From Halopenitus persicus (GTDB taxonomy: Archaea > Halobacteriota > Halobacteria > Halobacteriales > Haloferacaceae), in contig NZ_FNPC01000002.1 of assembly GCF_900107205.1 (NCBI RefSeq), forward strand, positions 248,001-312,000: a stretch of 64,000 nucleotides of DNA. The letters run 5' to 3'. The translations under genes and the position numbers were made by a program. Shown piece after piece: positions 24,305 through 33,508 of the stretch (its first letter is position 1; each line of letters starts with the position of its first letter). A model generated the notes under the pieces. The model was not told where the DNA came from. It did no database searches and saw only the letters and a program-made list of their open reading frames with translations.

Positions 24305-25855
24305 ATGGATCTGTCGACCGCCCTGACGGACGCCGTCGCCGCCTATCGGCGACGTCCCGCGGACCTCCTGCCCTTCTACGTGCTCGGAACCGCGATCCCG
24401 GTCATCACGCGCGCGGTCACGGCCGCCGGGTTCGTGGCCGCCTACGCGTACCTCGAGATGACCGGTCGGATCGAACGCGTTCGGACCGCGCTCGCGGAGG
24501 GGGATCTCGGATCGATGCCCGACCCGGAAGCCGACCCGGCCGCGTTTCAGCGATGGACCGACTCCCTCGGCACCGTTCTCGATCCGGTCGCCGATCCCGT
24601 CGTCCTCGGCGTGGTCGCCGTGACGCTGGTGGCGACGATCGTGCTCTCGGTCGTCCTCTCGGCGGGCGTCTCGGCCGGCCAGTACGCTGCCTGTCTCGCC
24701 CGGCTGCGGGACGACCGGGGCACGCTCGCCGGGATCGGCGGCGTTCGCGCATACTGGCCATCGGTCCTCGGGGCGTACCTGCTCGAGGTCGCGATCTGGG
24801 TCGCCGCCACCCTCGGCGCCGCGATCGCCGTCGCGGTCGCCTCGATCATCCACCCGGTGCTCGGCGTGCTCGCGGCCCTCGCGGCGCTTCTCGGCTGGAC
24901 GGTCATCGTGCTCTGCACCCGGGCCGTCCTCGCGTTCGCCCCGGTCGCGATCGTCGTCGACGACGTCGGCGTGCTCGGCGGGGTCGATGCCGGACTCGGA
25001 TACATCCGGGCGAACCCGGCCGACGCGCTCGGCTACTACGCCGTGGCGATCGCCGCGCTGTTCGTCGTGGCCTCGGCGGGCGGCGCCCTCGCGCTGGTGG
25101 AGGCCCCGAGCCTCGTCGGCCTCGCGAGCCTGCTCGTGGTGGCCCCGGGGCTCGACCTCGTCAAGACCGGCCTGTTCGGTCGATGGCGCGGGACGGTCGA
25201 CCCCGCCGCCCCGCCGGACGTTCCCCTCCGCGAGTCGGTCCGTGCCGGCGTCGGCCGCGGCTGGTCGGAGATGACCGGGTTCGTACGGGCCACCCTCCCG
25301 ACGCACGCCCTGGTCGTCGCGGTCGCCGTCGCGAGCTTCGCGCTCGGGTGGGTGGCGGCCGGCCCGTTCGAGGACGTGGTCACCGCCTCGATCGCGGCCC
25401 GCCTCGAGGGGCATCTCCCGCCCGCCGCCGCGGCGGAGTTCTTCGCCAACAACTGGACGGTCGCGCTGGGGACCGCCTTCGCCGGCGTCGTCCTCGCGGT
25501 CCCGACCCTCGTCGCCCTCTGGTTCAACGGGTTCGTCTTCGGGATCGCCTTCCGGCTGGAGACGGACCTCCTCGAGCTCGTGGCGTTCGTGATCCCGCAC
25601 GGACTCCTCGAGATCCCGGCCCTGTTCATCGCCGGCGCCGTCGGCCTGCAGCTCGGCCGGTCGGGCTGGCGGACCTGGCGCGGGACCGACTCCCGCGTCA
25701 CCCTCGCGGACGACCTCGAGCGCGCCTTCCGGGTGCTCGTCGGGGTGGGAATCCTCCTGCTGCTCGCGGGGCTGATCGAGGGCTTCGTGAGCCCGTACTA
25801 CTTCCGGTTCGTTCGACCGTTCGTGCCGCCGTCGGTCGCCGATGCGCTCGCCTGA
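24305..25855 (+). CDS. Multi-pass membrane protein with C-terminal SpoIIM domain
   Basis: This 516-residue protein has about ten to eleven hydrophobic segments. The N-terminal half (1-300) resembles the polytopic glycerophosphodiester-phosphodiesterase membrane-domain type (YRRRPADLLPFYVLG; later LGGVDAGLGYIRANPADAL). The C-terminal half (from about 310) is a stage II sporulation protein M-like domain with the diagnostic FFANNWTVALGTAFAG, LWFNGFVFG and FVIPHGLLEIPALFIAGA. Archaeal SpoIIM proteins have no proven function; membrane remodelling or transport has been suggested. Its last 58 nt overlap the convergent GlcD-type gene. Leaderless start at 24305. Confidence 0.85.
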   Translation: MDLSTALTDAVAAYRRRPADLLPFYVLGTAIPVITRAVTAAGFVAAYAYLEMTGRIERVRTALAEGDLGSMPDPEADPAAFQRWTDSLGTVLDPVADPVVLGVVAVTLVATIVLSVVLSAGVSAGQYAACLARLRDDRGTLAGIGGVRAYWPSVLGAYLLEVAIWVAATLGAAIAVAVASIIHPVLGVLAALAALLGWTVIVLCTRAVLAFAPVAIVVDDVGVLGGVDAGLGYIRANPADALGYYAVAIAALFVVASAGGALALVEAPSLVGLASLLVVAPGLDLVKTGLFGRWRGTVDPAAPPDVPLRESVRAGVGRGWSEMTGFVRATLPTHALVVAVAVASFALGWVAAGPFEDVVTASIAARLEGHLPPAAAAEFFANNWTVALGTAFAGVVLAVPTLVALWFNGFVFGIAFRLETDLLELVAFVIPHGLLEIPALFIAGAVGLQLGRSGWRTWRGTDSRVTLADDLERAFRVLVGVGILLLLAGLIEGFVSPYYFRFVRPFVPPSVADALA

Positions 25856-27240
25856 GCGTTCGCGTTCGGCAGCACCTTCCCCGGATTCAAGATCCCGTTC
25901 GGATCGAGCGCCTCCTTGACCGCGCGCATCGTCTCCACGCCCGCCGCTCCATGCTCCCGCTCGAGGAACTTCCGCTTCCCGACGCCGATCCCGTGTTCGC
26001 CGGTCGCCGTCCCGCCGAGCTCGATCGCCCGGTCGACGATCTCGGCGTGGGCGGCCCGCACTCGTTCGACCTCCTCCGGATCGTCGTGGTCCGCGAACAC
26101 GCCGTAATGGAGGTTCCCGTCGCCGGCGTGGCCGAAGCAGGGAATGAACAGATCGTACGACTCGGCCACCGACTGGACCGCCGCGATCATCTCCGGATAG
26201 CGCCCGATCGGGACCGTCACGTCGCCGGATCCCTCGATCTCGCGGTCGGGGTCGTACTCCTCGCTCGCGTAGGCGATCTCCTCGCGGGCGCGCCAGAGCT
26301 CGGCCATCTCGTCGCCGCTTGCGATCTCGAACTCCGCGACGTCGTGGGCCTCGACGATCGCCCGGTAGAAGTCGATCTCCTCGTCGATCCCGTGGTTCGC
26401 GTGGAACTCGACGAACGTCATCGGCCGTTCCGGCAGCTCGACGTCGGCGTAGGCGTTGACCATCCGCGCGGTCCGCTCGTCGATCAGCTCGAGCTTGGCG
26501 ACGTCGACCCCCGAGGTGATCACGTCCGAGATCGCCTCGGTGGCGGCCTCGAGGGTCGGGAAAACGGCTCGCCCGCCCTTGATCTGTTCGGGACGACCGG
26601 CAAGCTGGAGCGTCGCCCGCGTGACGACCCCGAGCGTTCCCTCGCTGCCGATCACGAGGTTCAGCAGGTTGTACCCGCTCGAGGTCTTGGCCGCCTTGCT
26701 GCCGACCGTCAACACCGTTCCGTCGGCGCGGACGACCTCGAGCTCGAGCACCCAGTCGGCGACCTCGCCGTACTTCACCGTCTGCTGGCCGGAGGCGTCG
26801 GTGGCGATCATTCCGCCGATCGTCGAGATCGACCCCGAGGAGGGAAGCGGCGGGAAGAAGAGCCCGCGTCCCGCCACCGCCTCGTTGATCGCCTCGCCGA
26901 TGACGCCCGGTTCGACGTCGATCTGCAGGTCGTCCGGTCGGATATCGAGGACGGCGTCCATCCGGGTTATGTCGAGACTGACGCCGCCGTGGACGGGCGT
27001 CGCGTTCGCCTCCAGGCCGGTTCCGGCCGCGTACGGCGTCACGGGGACGCCGCGCTCGTTCGCCGCCGCCAGGATGGCCGAAACGTCGGCGGTCGATTCG
27101 GGAAACGCCACCGCGTCCGGCTCGACCGCCTGTCCCTCCCGGGTGCCGAAGTCGCTCGCGTGGTTCCGCCGGTCGGAGCTGCCCCGCGAGACCGACCCCT
27201 CGAGGTCGAGCTCGTCGAGGAACGAACAGTCGTGGTGCAT
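25798..27240 (-). CDS. FAD-binding oxidoreductase, GlcD/D-lactate dehydrogenase type
   Basis: This 480-residue flavoprotein has the PCMH-type FAD domain (PVTPYAAGTGLEANATPVHG, GGMIATDASGQQTVKYG, NLVIGSEGTLGVVT) and the FAD-oxidase C-terminal domain with the catalytic/metal-binding FGHAGDGNLHYG and TGEHGIG. Such enzymes oxidise D-lactate, glycolate or other 2-hydroxy acids and pass electrons to the membrane or a partner. It is closest in layout to single-subunit D-lactate dehydrogenases. A TATA element at 27263-27271 supports the leaderless ATG at 27240. Its 3' end overlaps the convergent SpoIIM-fusion gene by 58 nt. Confidence 0.92.
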   Translation of the reverse strand: MHHDCSFLDELDLEGSVSRGSSDRRNHASDFGTREGQAVEPDAVAFPESTADVSAILAAANERGVPVTPYAAGTGLEANATPVHGGVSLDITRMDAVLDIRPDDLQIDVEPGVIGEAINEAVAGRGLFFPPLPSSGSISTIGGMIATDASGQQTVKYGEVADWVLELEVVRADGTVLTVGSKAAKTSSGYNLLNLVIGSEGTLGVVTRATLQLAGRPEQIKGGRAVFPTLEAATEAISDVITSGVDVAKLELIDERTARMVNAYADVELPERPMTFVEFHANHGIDEEIDFYRAIVEAHDVAEFEIASGDEMAELWRAREEIAYASEEYDPDREIEGSGDVTVPIGRYPEMIAAVQSVAESYDLFIPCFGHAGDGNLHYGVFADHDDPEEVERVRAAHAEIVDRAIELGGTATGEHGIGVGKRKFLEREHGAAGVETMRAVKEALDPNGILNPGKVLPNANAQASASATDGGTNGRTNRK

Positions 27241-27262
27241 ACGGTAGCAGGGGCGGGTGACG

Positions 27263-27271
27263 GGCTTAAAC
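27263..27271 (-). promoter_or_regulatory. TATA element of the GlcD-type gene
   Basis: Minus-strand GTTTAAGCC is centred about 27 nt upstream of the ATG at 27240. Confidence 0.55.
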
Positions 27272-27286
27272 CCACCGCGGCGCTTC

Positions 27287-28435
27287 CTACCGCTCGTCGA
27301 TCGGAACGAACTCGACGTCGGTCGGCCCGGTGTATCGGGCGCGCGGGCGGATCAGGCGGTTGTCGGTCTGGTACTCGAGGACGTGGGCGATCCAGCCGCC
27401 GGCCCGCGCCATCGCGAAGATGGGCGTGTACATGTCCGTCGGGATCCCCAGGTGGTCGTAGACGGAGCCGGAGTAGAAGTCGACGTTGGGCGCGATCCCC
27501 TCCTCGAGGAGCCCCTGGTCGGCGAGGTACTCCTCGATGGCGGTCGTGTAATCGAGCCACTTCGTGTCGTCGTTCGACGCCGAGAGGTCGCGAAGCCGCT
27601 GCTCGAGGATCTCGGCCCGCGGGTCCTTCACTCGGTAGACGCGGTGGCCGTAGCCCGGGATGCGCCGTCCCTCCTCGCGGGCGGCCGTCGCCCACTCGAC
27701 GGGGTCGGTCCCGCTCTCGTCGATCTCCTCGAGCATCTCCATGACGTCCTCGTTCGCGCCGCCGTGGAGCGGCCCCGAGAGGGCCCCGATCCCGCCGATG
27801 ACGGACGAGTAGATGTCCGCCATCGTCGAGGCGATGACCATCGAGGCGAACGTCGAGGCGTTGAGCCCGTGGTCGGCGTGCAGCGTCAACGCCATGTCGA
27901 AGGTCTCCTCGGCGACGTCGTCCGGCCGCGCGCCAGTCAGCATGTACAGGAAGTTCCCCGCGTAGCCGAGGTCATCGGCGGGATCGAGCGGCTCCTCGCC
28001 GCGCCGGACGCGGTCGAAGGCGGCGAGGATCGTCGGGATCTTCGCCGTGATGCGCCGGCCCTGGCGCCGGGTGGCCGCCAGATCCTCGGCATCGGCGTCC
28101 GCCTCGGGGTCGTAGGTCGGCAGCATCGAGACCGCCGTCCGCAGCGCGTCCATCGGATCGGCGCCCGACCGGGCGAGATCCGCCACCGCCGCGAGCACCT
28201 CGTCGTCGACGGATCGCTCCGCGGCGAGGTTCTCGCTGAACGCCTCCAGCTCCGCCCGCGTCGGCAACTCGCCGTGCCACAGGAGATACAGCACCTCCTC
28301 GTAGCTGGCCTGCGTCGCCAGGTCCTCGATGGCGTAGCCGCGGTATCCGAGCTTGCCGGCCTCCCCGTCGATGTAGCTCAGCTCGGATTCGGCGACGAGA
28401 ACGCCCTCCAAACCACGCTTCAGCTCGTTTGACAT
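27287..28435 (-). CDS. Citrate synthase
   Basis: This 382-residue citrate synthase condenses oxaloacetate and acetyl-CoA to enter the TCA cycle. The catalytic triad is visible: His in LHADHGLNAST, His in GYGHRVYRVKDPRAE and Asp in NVDFYSG. The type is the short hexameric/dimeric form shared with 2-methylcitrate synthases, so some activity toward propionyl-CoA cannot be excluded. Start MSNELKRGLEGVLVAESELS at 28435. It is monocistronic, with a T-rich element (minus-strand CTTTTTTCG, around 28462) at the right promoter distance. Confidence 0.95.
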   Translation of the reverse strand: MSNELKRGLEGVLVAESELSYIDGEAGKLGYRGYAIEDLATQASYEEVLYLLWHGELPTRAELEAFSENLAAERSVDDEVLAAVADLARSGADPMDALRTAVSMLPTYDPEADADAEDLAATRRQGRRITAKIPTILAAFDRVRRGEEPLDPADDLGYAGNFLYMLTGARPDDVAEETFDMALTLHADHGLNASTFASMVIASTMADIYSSVIGGIGALSGPLHGGANEDVMEMLEEIDESGTDPVEWATAAREEGRRIPGYGHRVYRVKDPRAEILEQRLRDLSASNDDTKWLDYTTAIEEYLADQGLLEEGIAPNVDFYSGSVYDHLGIPTDMYTPIFAMARAGGWIAHVLEYQTDNRLIRPRARYTGPTDVEFVPIDER

Positions 28436-28606
28436 ATGCGGACCCTTCCCGCCACCTCGAAAAAAGCGTTGCCGTTTCGGAGGCGTTCGTGACGTCGTTC
28501 GTCGAACCCCGCCACGACGATTCCGGTCCGTCCATCGACGACGTCGGGCGACCGCACGGTTCGGTCGGCCCGATGAGAACGCGCCTCGCCGGTGTGAACG
28601 CCCGAA

Positions 28607-30508
28607 TCAGCCTCGTGCCGGGACGACCGATATCGTGCGCTTCCGGTCGATCGCGTCCTCGAGCTCCTCGGCGATCGCCGATCCGCGGGAGACCTGGATC
28701 TCCCCGCCCCGTCCGACGGTCGCGGTGAAGAGGTACTCGTCGTCCGCGCGCACCTCCACCGTCTCGCCGACGTCCTCCTCGACGGGGATCACGACGTGTC
28801 GGGAGGTGATTTCCGGCTGAACGACCGCCCCGCGATCGCCGCCCAGCGGGCCCGCTCCGCCGGCGTCGGAAGCCGTCCCAGCGCCGCCCGCTCCGCCGGC
28901 GCCGTCGCCGCTCGCGTTCGGTCGTTCGTCGTGTGTTCGGACGTCGATGTCGATGCCGAGACGGTTCTCGATGTCGGAGATCCGGCCGCCGCCCTTCCCG
29001 ATCACGTAGGAGATGTCGTCCTCCTCGACGTAGACGATCGCGGTGTCGCGTCCCTGCAGCTCCACGTCGACGTGGCCCCGGGCGACCGACCGGATCTCGC
29101 GTTCGATCTCCTGTTTGGCGATCCGCGAGACGCCGCTTTCGGTTCCGTCCTCGCCCTCGCCCCCGATCGGCACCGTCACGACCTGGCGGTTGAACGTGTA
29201 GATCTCGTAGTCGGCCCGGCCGGTCTCGAAGTCCCGAACCCGGATGACCGGGCGCGCGAGGTCCTCGGCGGTGAGCCCCTCGGGGACCTTCACCTCGGTG
29301 TCGACGTCGTAGACCGTATGCACCTTGCCGGCCTCGATGTAGACGACGGTGTCGACGATCTGGGGGATCATCCCGAGCTCGACGCGCCCGACGAGCCGCT
29401 GGAGCGCGTCGATCGCGCGGGAGGCGTGGACGACGCCGACCATCCCGACGCCGGCCATCCGCATATCGGCGAAGACCTCGAAGTCGTCGGTCTTCCGGAC
29501 CTCGTCGTAGATCGTGTAGTCGGGCCGGACGAGCAGCAGCGAGTCGGCGGTGTTCGCCATGTCCCCGCCGAGCGCGCCGTACTGGGTGATCTCCGGACCG
29601 ACCTGGAGGTCACGCGGCTTCTCCATCGTCTTGACCGCGTAGTCGCTGTCGTTGAGGAACTCCGCGACCGCCTGTGCGAACGTCGACTTCCCGGCACCCG
29701 GCGATCCGGAGATGAGAACCCCCCGTTTCGACTCGAGGAACCGCTCGCGGAGCTCGTCGGCGAACTCGTAGTCCTCGAGCACGGTCTTGGCGATCGGCCG
29801 GACCGCGGTGATCTCGATGCCGTCCGCGAAGGGCGGCCGGGCGACGGCGATCCGGTAGTTTCGGTACTGGACGATGTCCATTCCCTCCTCGGAGAGCTCG
29901 ACGAAGCCGTCGTTCGACCCCCGCGCGAGGTTGACGATCGCGGTCGCCCACTCGCTCATCCGCTCCTCGCTCGTGGGCTCCTCCTCGATGGTCTCGTAGC
30001 GCATCTCGCCGAGGGTCCCGCGTTTGGCCTTCGGCCTGGTGCCGGCCTTCAGGTGGACCGACATCGTCTCCTCGGTGAAGTAGTCGGCTATCGGCAGCTC
30101 CTCGACGACGCCCCGCGTGACCGGCTCGACGTACGCCACGTCGATCCCCTTCGCCCGCGCGACCTCGGCCTGGACGACGTCGCTCGTCAGCAGCGTCGCG
30201 TCGTGGTCCTCGGCGACGTCACGGATGATCGCGTCGACGTCACCCTCGCTCGCGGCGCTCGTTTCGGCCGCCCGCGGGCGCCGTCCGACGTACGACAGCG
30301 AGATCGTCCCCTCGTCGGCGAGCTCGGCGAGCCGCTGGAGCTCGGAGAGGCCGTCCCAGCCGGGGTCGTGGCCGTCGTTCGCCTGCGACTCCAGCTCGCC
30401 GACCACGGCCTCCGGGACGACGACCGTCGCCCCCTCGTAGGTTCCGTCCGCGACGCGTTCGGACACGCGGCCGTCGATGACCGCACTGGTGTCCGGTACA
30501 ACGTTCAT
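28607..30508 (-). CDS. PINc-ATPase-KH protein (PINc/VapC family ATPase)
   Basis: This 633-residue protein has an N-terminal PIN nuclease-like domain (VVPDTSAVIDGRV, with later acidic GDVDAIIRD and LLTSDVV). A VirB11/PilT-like ATPase follows, with Walker A SGSPGAGKSTFAQ near residue 266. A C-terminal KH motif (VIGKGGGRISDIENRLG near 505) precedes a Gly/Ala-rich linker and a final small beta domain. The family is widespread in archaea and some bacteria, and an RNA-binding or RNA-processing role is presumed. Leaderless start at 30508, supported by a TATA element at 30530-30538. Confidence 0.92.
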   Translation of the reverse strand: MNVVPDTSAVIDGRVSERVADGTYEGATVVVPEAVVGELESQANDGHDPGWDGLSELQRLAELADEGTISLSYVGRRPRAAETSAASEGDVDAIIRDVAEDHDATLLTSDVVQAEVARAKGIDVAYVEPVTRGVVEELPIADYFTEETMSVHLKAGTRPKAKRGTLGEMRYETIEEEPTSEERMSEWATAIVNLARGSNDGFVELSEEGMDIVQYRNYRIAVARPPFADGIEITAVRPIAKTVLEDYEFADELRERFLESKRGVLISGSPGAGKSTFAQAVAEFLNDSDYAVKTMEKPRDLQVGPEITQYGALGGDMANTADSLLLVRPDYTIYDEVRKTDDFEVFADMRMAGVGMVGVVHASRAIDALQRLVGRVELGMIPQIVDTVVYIEAGKVHTVYDVDTEVKVPEGLTAEDLARPVIRVRDFETGRADYEIYTFNRQVVTVPIGGEGEDGTESGVSRIAKQEIEREIRSVARGHVDVELQGRDTAIVYVEEDDISYVIGKGGGRISDIENRLGIDIDVRTHDERPNASGDGAGGAGGAGTASDAGGAGPLGGDRGAVVQPEITSRHVVIPVEEDVGETVEVRADDEYLFTATVGRGGEIQVSRGSAIAEELEDAIDRKRTISVVPARG

Positions 30509-30529
30509 ACCGGACCTGCGGGCGGGATC

Positions 30530-30538
30530 GGTATAAGG
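30530..30538 (-). promoter_or_regulatory. TATA element of the PINc-ATPase gene
   Basis: Minus-strand CCTTATACC is centred 26 nt upstream of the ATG at 30508. Confidence 0.6.
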
Positions 30539-30736
30539 GTGTTCGACTGGGAGCTCGCGGTCCGAGGCGGTCGACCGGACGAATCGACCGGCACGTCGGG
30601 CCCGTCGCGAGGAACTGGAACGTCGGGCCCGTCCCGGCGGTACTGAACGTCGTCCAGCGATCCGATTTCGTCGTGAACTGCCGTCCAGGTCCACAATCTT
30701 GATTACCGGCTGGTGTCACCACTACCCAGAGCCACC

Positions 30737-32416
30737 GTGATCCCCCTGACGGTCCTGAAGGCCGCGCTGATCTGCACGGTCGCGATCGGGATGACGGGCG
30801 GACTGATCGCCTGGCGCGAGCGGCCGACCCCGGGATCGGTTCCCCTGGCCGTCCTGCTGGCCGGCCAGTGCTGGTGGTCGGTCACCCTGTTGTTCCGGAT
30901 CGACGCGACCGGGATCGCCGCGAAGGCCTTCTGGGTCGACGTCTCCTGGGTCGGGATCGCGGTCATTCCCGTCGCGTGGCTGTTCTTCTCGCTCGAGTAT
31001 TCGGGGCACCACGAGTACGTCCAGTCGCGGTACGTCGCGGTCGCCTCCATCGTGCCCCTGTGTATCGCGGTCATCGGAGCGACGAACGTCGCCCACGATC
31101 TGATGTACGTCGGCTCCACGCTGGTCGATATCAACGGCGTGACGATGCTCGAGCGGACCCCCGGCCCGTGGTTCTGGATCGCCGCAGGGTACACCTACCT
31201 CCTCGGGCTGCTCGGGACGATCCCGCTCCTCGAACTGATCACGAGCGACGTCCTCGCGTTTCGCGCCCAGAGCGTCGCGCTCATCGTCGGGCTCGTCGTG
31301 CCCTGGCTGACGAACGCGCTCTATCTCCTCGACGCCCTGCCGACCTACGGCGTCGATCCCACGCCGATCGGCTTCGCCGTCTCCGGCGTCGCCTACCTCG
31401 GCGCGCTCACCCGGTTTCGCCTGTTCGGGACGAATCCCGCGCCGATCAGGTACGCGCGGCGGCTGGCCTTCGACCGGATGGAGGAGGGCGCGATCGTCCT
31501 CGATTCGAACGGCTACGTCGTGGAGCTGAACGACCGCGCAGCGGCGTTCCTCCGGGCGGATCCGAACGACGTTCTCGGACGGGCGTTCCCCGACGCCTTC
31601 CCCCAGGTCGCCGCGGTCGTCGACGAGCCCGAACCGACCGACCGAATGGTGCTCCGGGAGGACGACGGCACGCGCGCCTACGACGTCTCGGAGTGTTCGA
31701 TCGTCGACCGGACCGGGCGCACGATCGGCCGGTCGATCACCCTCCACGACGTCAGCGACCACCTGCGACGCCAACGACGGCTCACCGTGCTCAACCGGGT
31801 GTTCAGGCACAACGTCCGAACGACCACGCAGCTCATCCTCGGCCACGCGGAGGAGATCGATGACGACGGCCGGGTCGCCGACCGGATCGCGGGGCACGCG
31901 CTGGAGATCGAGGAGCTCAGCGAGAAGGTCCGCCGCGCCATCGATCTGTTCGACCGCGACCGGACCGACCGGCGGCCGCTCTCGCTGGACTCGATCCTGC
32001 GCGACGGGATCGCGTCGGCGCGGGATGCGCGGCCGGACGTCACGGTCGACTACGACGGCGTGCCGTCGGACGTCTACGTCGACGGACTGCTGACCGTCGT
32101 CTTCGAGGACCTGCTCGAGAACGCCGCGGAGCACAACGTCGACCCTGACCCACACATCCGGATCGACGTGGAGATCGAGACGGACGACGACGCCGTGCGC
32201 GTCGTCGTCGCCGACAACGGCCCCGGAATCGACGACGAGGAGCTCGCGGTCCTCGAGGAGGGAACCGAAACGCCGCTGCGCCACGGAAGCGGGCTCGGTC
32301 TCTCGCTGATCACGTGGGGCGTCGACATCGTCGGCGGTCGGGTCGAGTTCGCCGACGCCGACCCGACGGGAACGGTCGTCACCGTTCACGTCCCGATCCG
32401 ACCGCGGCCGTCTTGA
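30737..32416 (+). CDS. Sensor histidine kinase with N-terminal 7TM domain
   Basis: This kinase of about 559 residues has seven predicted membrane helices (1-215) of the histidine-kinase 7TM sensor type. A PAS-like domain follows (MEEGAIVLDSNGYVVELNDRAAAFL, in two parts). The H-box FRHNVRTTTQLILGH has its phospho-acceptor His near residue 356. The HATPase domain has LLENAAEHN, DNGPGIDDEE and HGSGLGLSLI. No response regulator is adjacent. The start is a GTG: 30737 is preferred over 30713, because the codons between (CTA, AGA) are rare and the weak TATA at 30698-30706 predicts transcription start after 30713. Confidence 0.9.
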   Translation: MIPLTVLKAALICTVAIGMTGGLIAWRERPTPGSVPLAVLLAGQCWWSVTLLFRIDATGIAAKAFWVDVSWVGIAVIPVAWLFFSLEYSGHHEYVQSRYVAVASIVPLCIAVIGATNVAHDLMYVGSTLVDINGVTMLERTPGPWFWIAAGYTYLLGLLGTIPLLELITSDVLAFRAQSVALIVGLVVPWLTNALYLLDALPTYGVDPTPIGFAVSGVAYLGALTRFRLFGTNPAPIRYARRLAFDRMEEGAIVLDSNGYVVELNDRAAAFLRADPNDVLGRAFPDAFPQVAAVVDEPEPTDRMVLREDDGTRAYDVSECSIVDRTGRTIGRSITLHDVSDHLRRQRRLTVLNRVFRHNVRTTTQLILGHAEEIDDDGRVADRIAGHALEIEELSEKVRRAIDLFDRDRTDRRPLSLDSILRDGIASARDARPDVTVDYDGVPSDVYVDGLLTVVFEDLLENAAEHNVDPDPHIRIDVEIETDDDAVRVVVADNGPGIDDEELAVLEEGTETPLRHGSGLGLSLITWGVDIVGGRVEFADADPTGTVVTVHVPIRPRPS

Positions 32417-32481
32417 GACCACCGCCGACGCCCCTTCCTGCCGCCGCCAAACCGGTCCGGAACCCGAGAGGTTCCCGGTGC

Positions 32482-32490
32482 CGTTAATAT
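32482..32490 (+). promoter_or_regulatory. TATA element of the UbiA-family gene
   Basis: CGTTAATAT is centred about 28 nt upstream of the ATG at 32516. Confidence 0.55.
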
Positions 32491-32515
32491 CAATTGGACG
32501 ATATTTGAGGCCGGT

Positions 32516-33457
32516 ATGGCATCCCAACCATCCACCCAGTCACGGTCGACTGGACCGACTGCGCTTCGGAACCGTTCGACCGTCGCTCGAGCCCGGACCG
32601 TGCTCGAGCGCCTTCGAAACGCCCTGTTGTACAGCTCGACGTATCTCGCGCTGGTCGCGGCCGCCGAGGTCGCGCTCGTGATGATCGTCCTGTCGCTCCC
32701 GGTGAACCTCTCGCCGCTCGTCGTCGGCCTCGTCACCTTCGCGGTGTACGTCAACGACCGGCTCGCGGACCTCGAGACGGACGCGGCGGTCGCGCCGAAC
32801 CGCACCGCCTTCGTCCGCCGTCATCAGCGCGTCCTGTACGTCGCCGGCGCGCTCGCCTACGGCGTCGCCGTCGCGGTCGCAGTGACCGGCGGTCCCCTCG
32901 CGTTCGGGCTGACGCTGCTGCCCGGCGCGTTCTGGGTGCTGTACGCGCTCGACTACTTCGCCGCCCTCGGCAGCCGGGTCCGGCGGCTCAAGGAGGTCCT
33001 GATCGTCAACTCCGCCGTCGTCGCCCTCGCCTGGTCCGTCACGATCGTCGGGATGCCGATGGCGTTCACGAACGCCCCGGTCACCCCGACGGCCGGCGTC
33101 CTGTTCGGCTACCTGTTCCTCGCGACGTTCGTCAACGCCGAGATCCCGAACGTCCCCGACGTCGAAAGCGACGCGTCCGCCGGCGTCGCCACGCTCCCCG
33201 TCGTCGTCGGCGTGCGCCGGACGCGGCAGTCGCTGTACGGCGTCGCGCTGCTCACGCTGGGGCTGCTCGCGTACGCGTTCCTGCAAGGGTTCCTCTCCAC
33301 GGCCGCGACGCTGGCGCTCGCCGTCGGGATCGGCTGTCTGTTGGGCACCGTCGCCTTCCTCGGTCGGAGCGACGCCGAACGACGGCTCGCGCTCTCCGCC
33401 GAACTCTCCCGGGTCCCGGCCCTCGGCGTGCTCGTGTTCATCACCCTCGGGATCTGA
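32516..33457 (+). CDS. UbiA family prenyltransferase
   Basis: This 313-residue polytopic membrane protein has the two Asp-rich prenyl-diphosphate motifs of the UbiA superfamily: YVNDRLADLETD (near residue 75) and NVPDVESDASAGVATLP (near 215). Haloarchaeal members make archaeal lipids (DGGGP synthase), quinones, haem or C50 carotenoids. The sequence does not let me pick one, and a 35-residue polar N terminus is unusual for the lipid enzyme. It has its own TATA element and lies between an orphan kinase and an M20 peptidase. Confidence 0.88.
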   Translation: MASQPSTQSRSTGPTALRNRSTVARARTVLERLRNALLYSSTYLALVAAAEVALVMIVLSLPVNLSPLVVGLVTFAVYVNDRLADLETDAAVAPNRTAFVRRHQRVLYVAGALAYGVAVAVAVTGGPLAFGLTLLPGAFWVLYALDYFAALGSRVRRLKEVLIVNSAVVALAWSVTIVGMPMAFTNAPVTPTAGVLFGYLFLATFVNAEIPNVPDVESDASAGVATLPVVVGVRRTRQSLYGVALLTLGLLAYAFLQGFLSTAATLALAVGIGCLLGTVAFLGRSDAERRLALSAELSRVPALGVLVFITLGI

Positions 33458-33477
33458 TCGGCCACTTTCCGCCTCCA

Positions 33478-33486
33478 TTTTTAAGC
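33478..33486 (+). promoter_or_regulatory. TATA element of the M20 peptidase gene
   Basis: TTTTTAAGC is centred about 27 nt upstream of the ATG at 33509. Confidence 0.6.
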
Positions 33487-33508
33487 GCCCGCCGACCGAC
33501 GCACCCGT

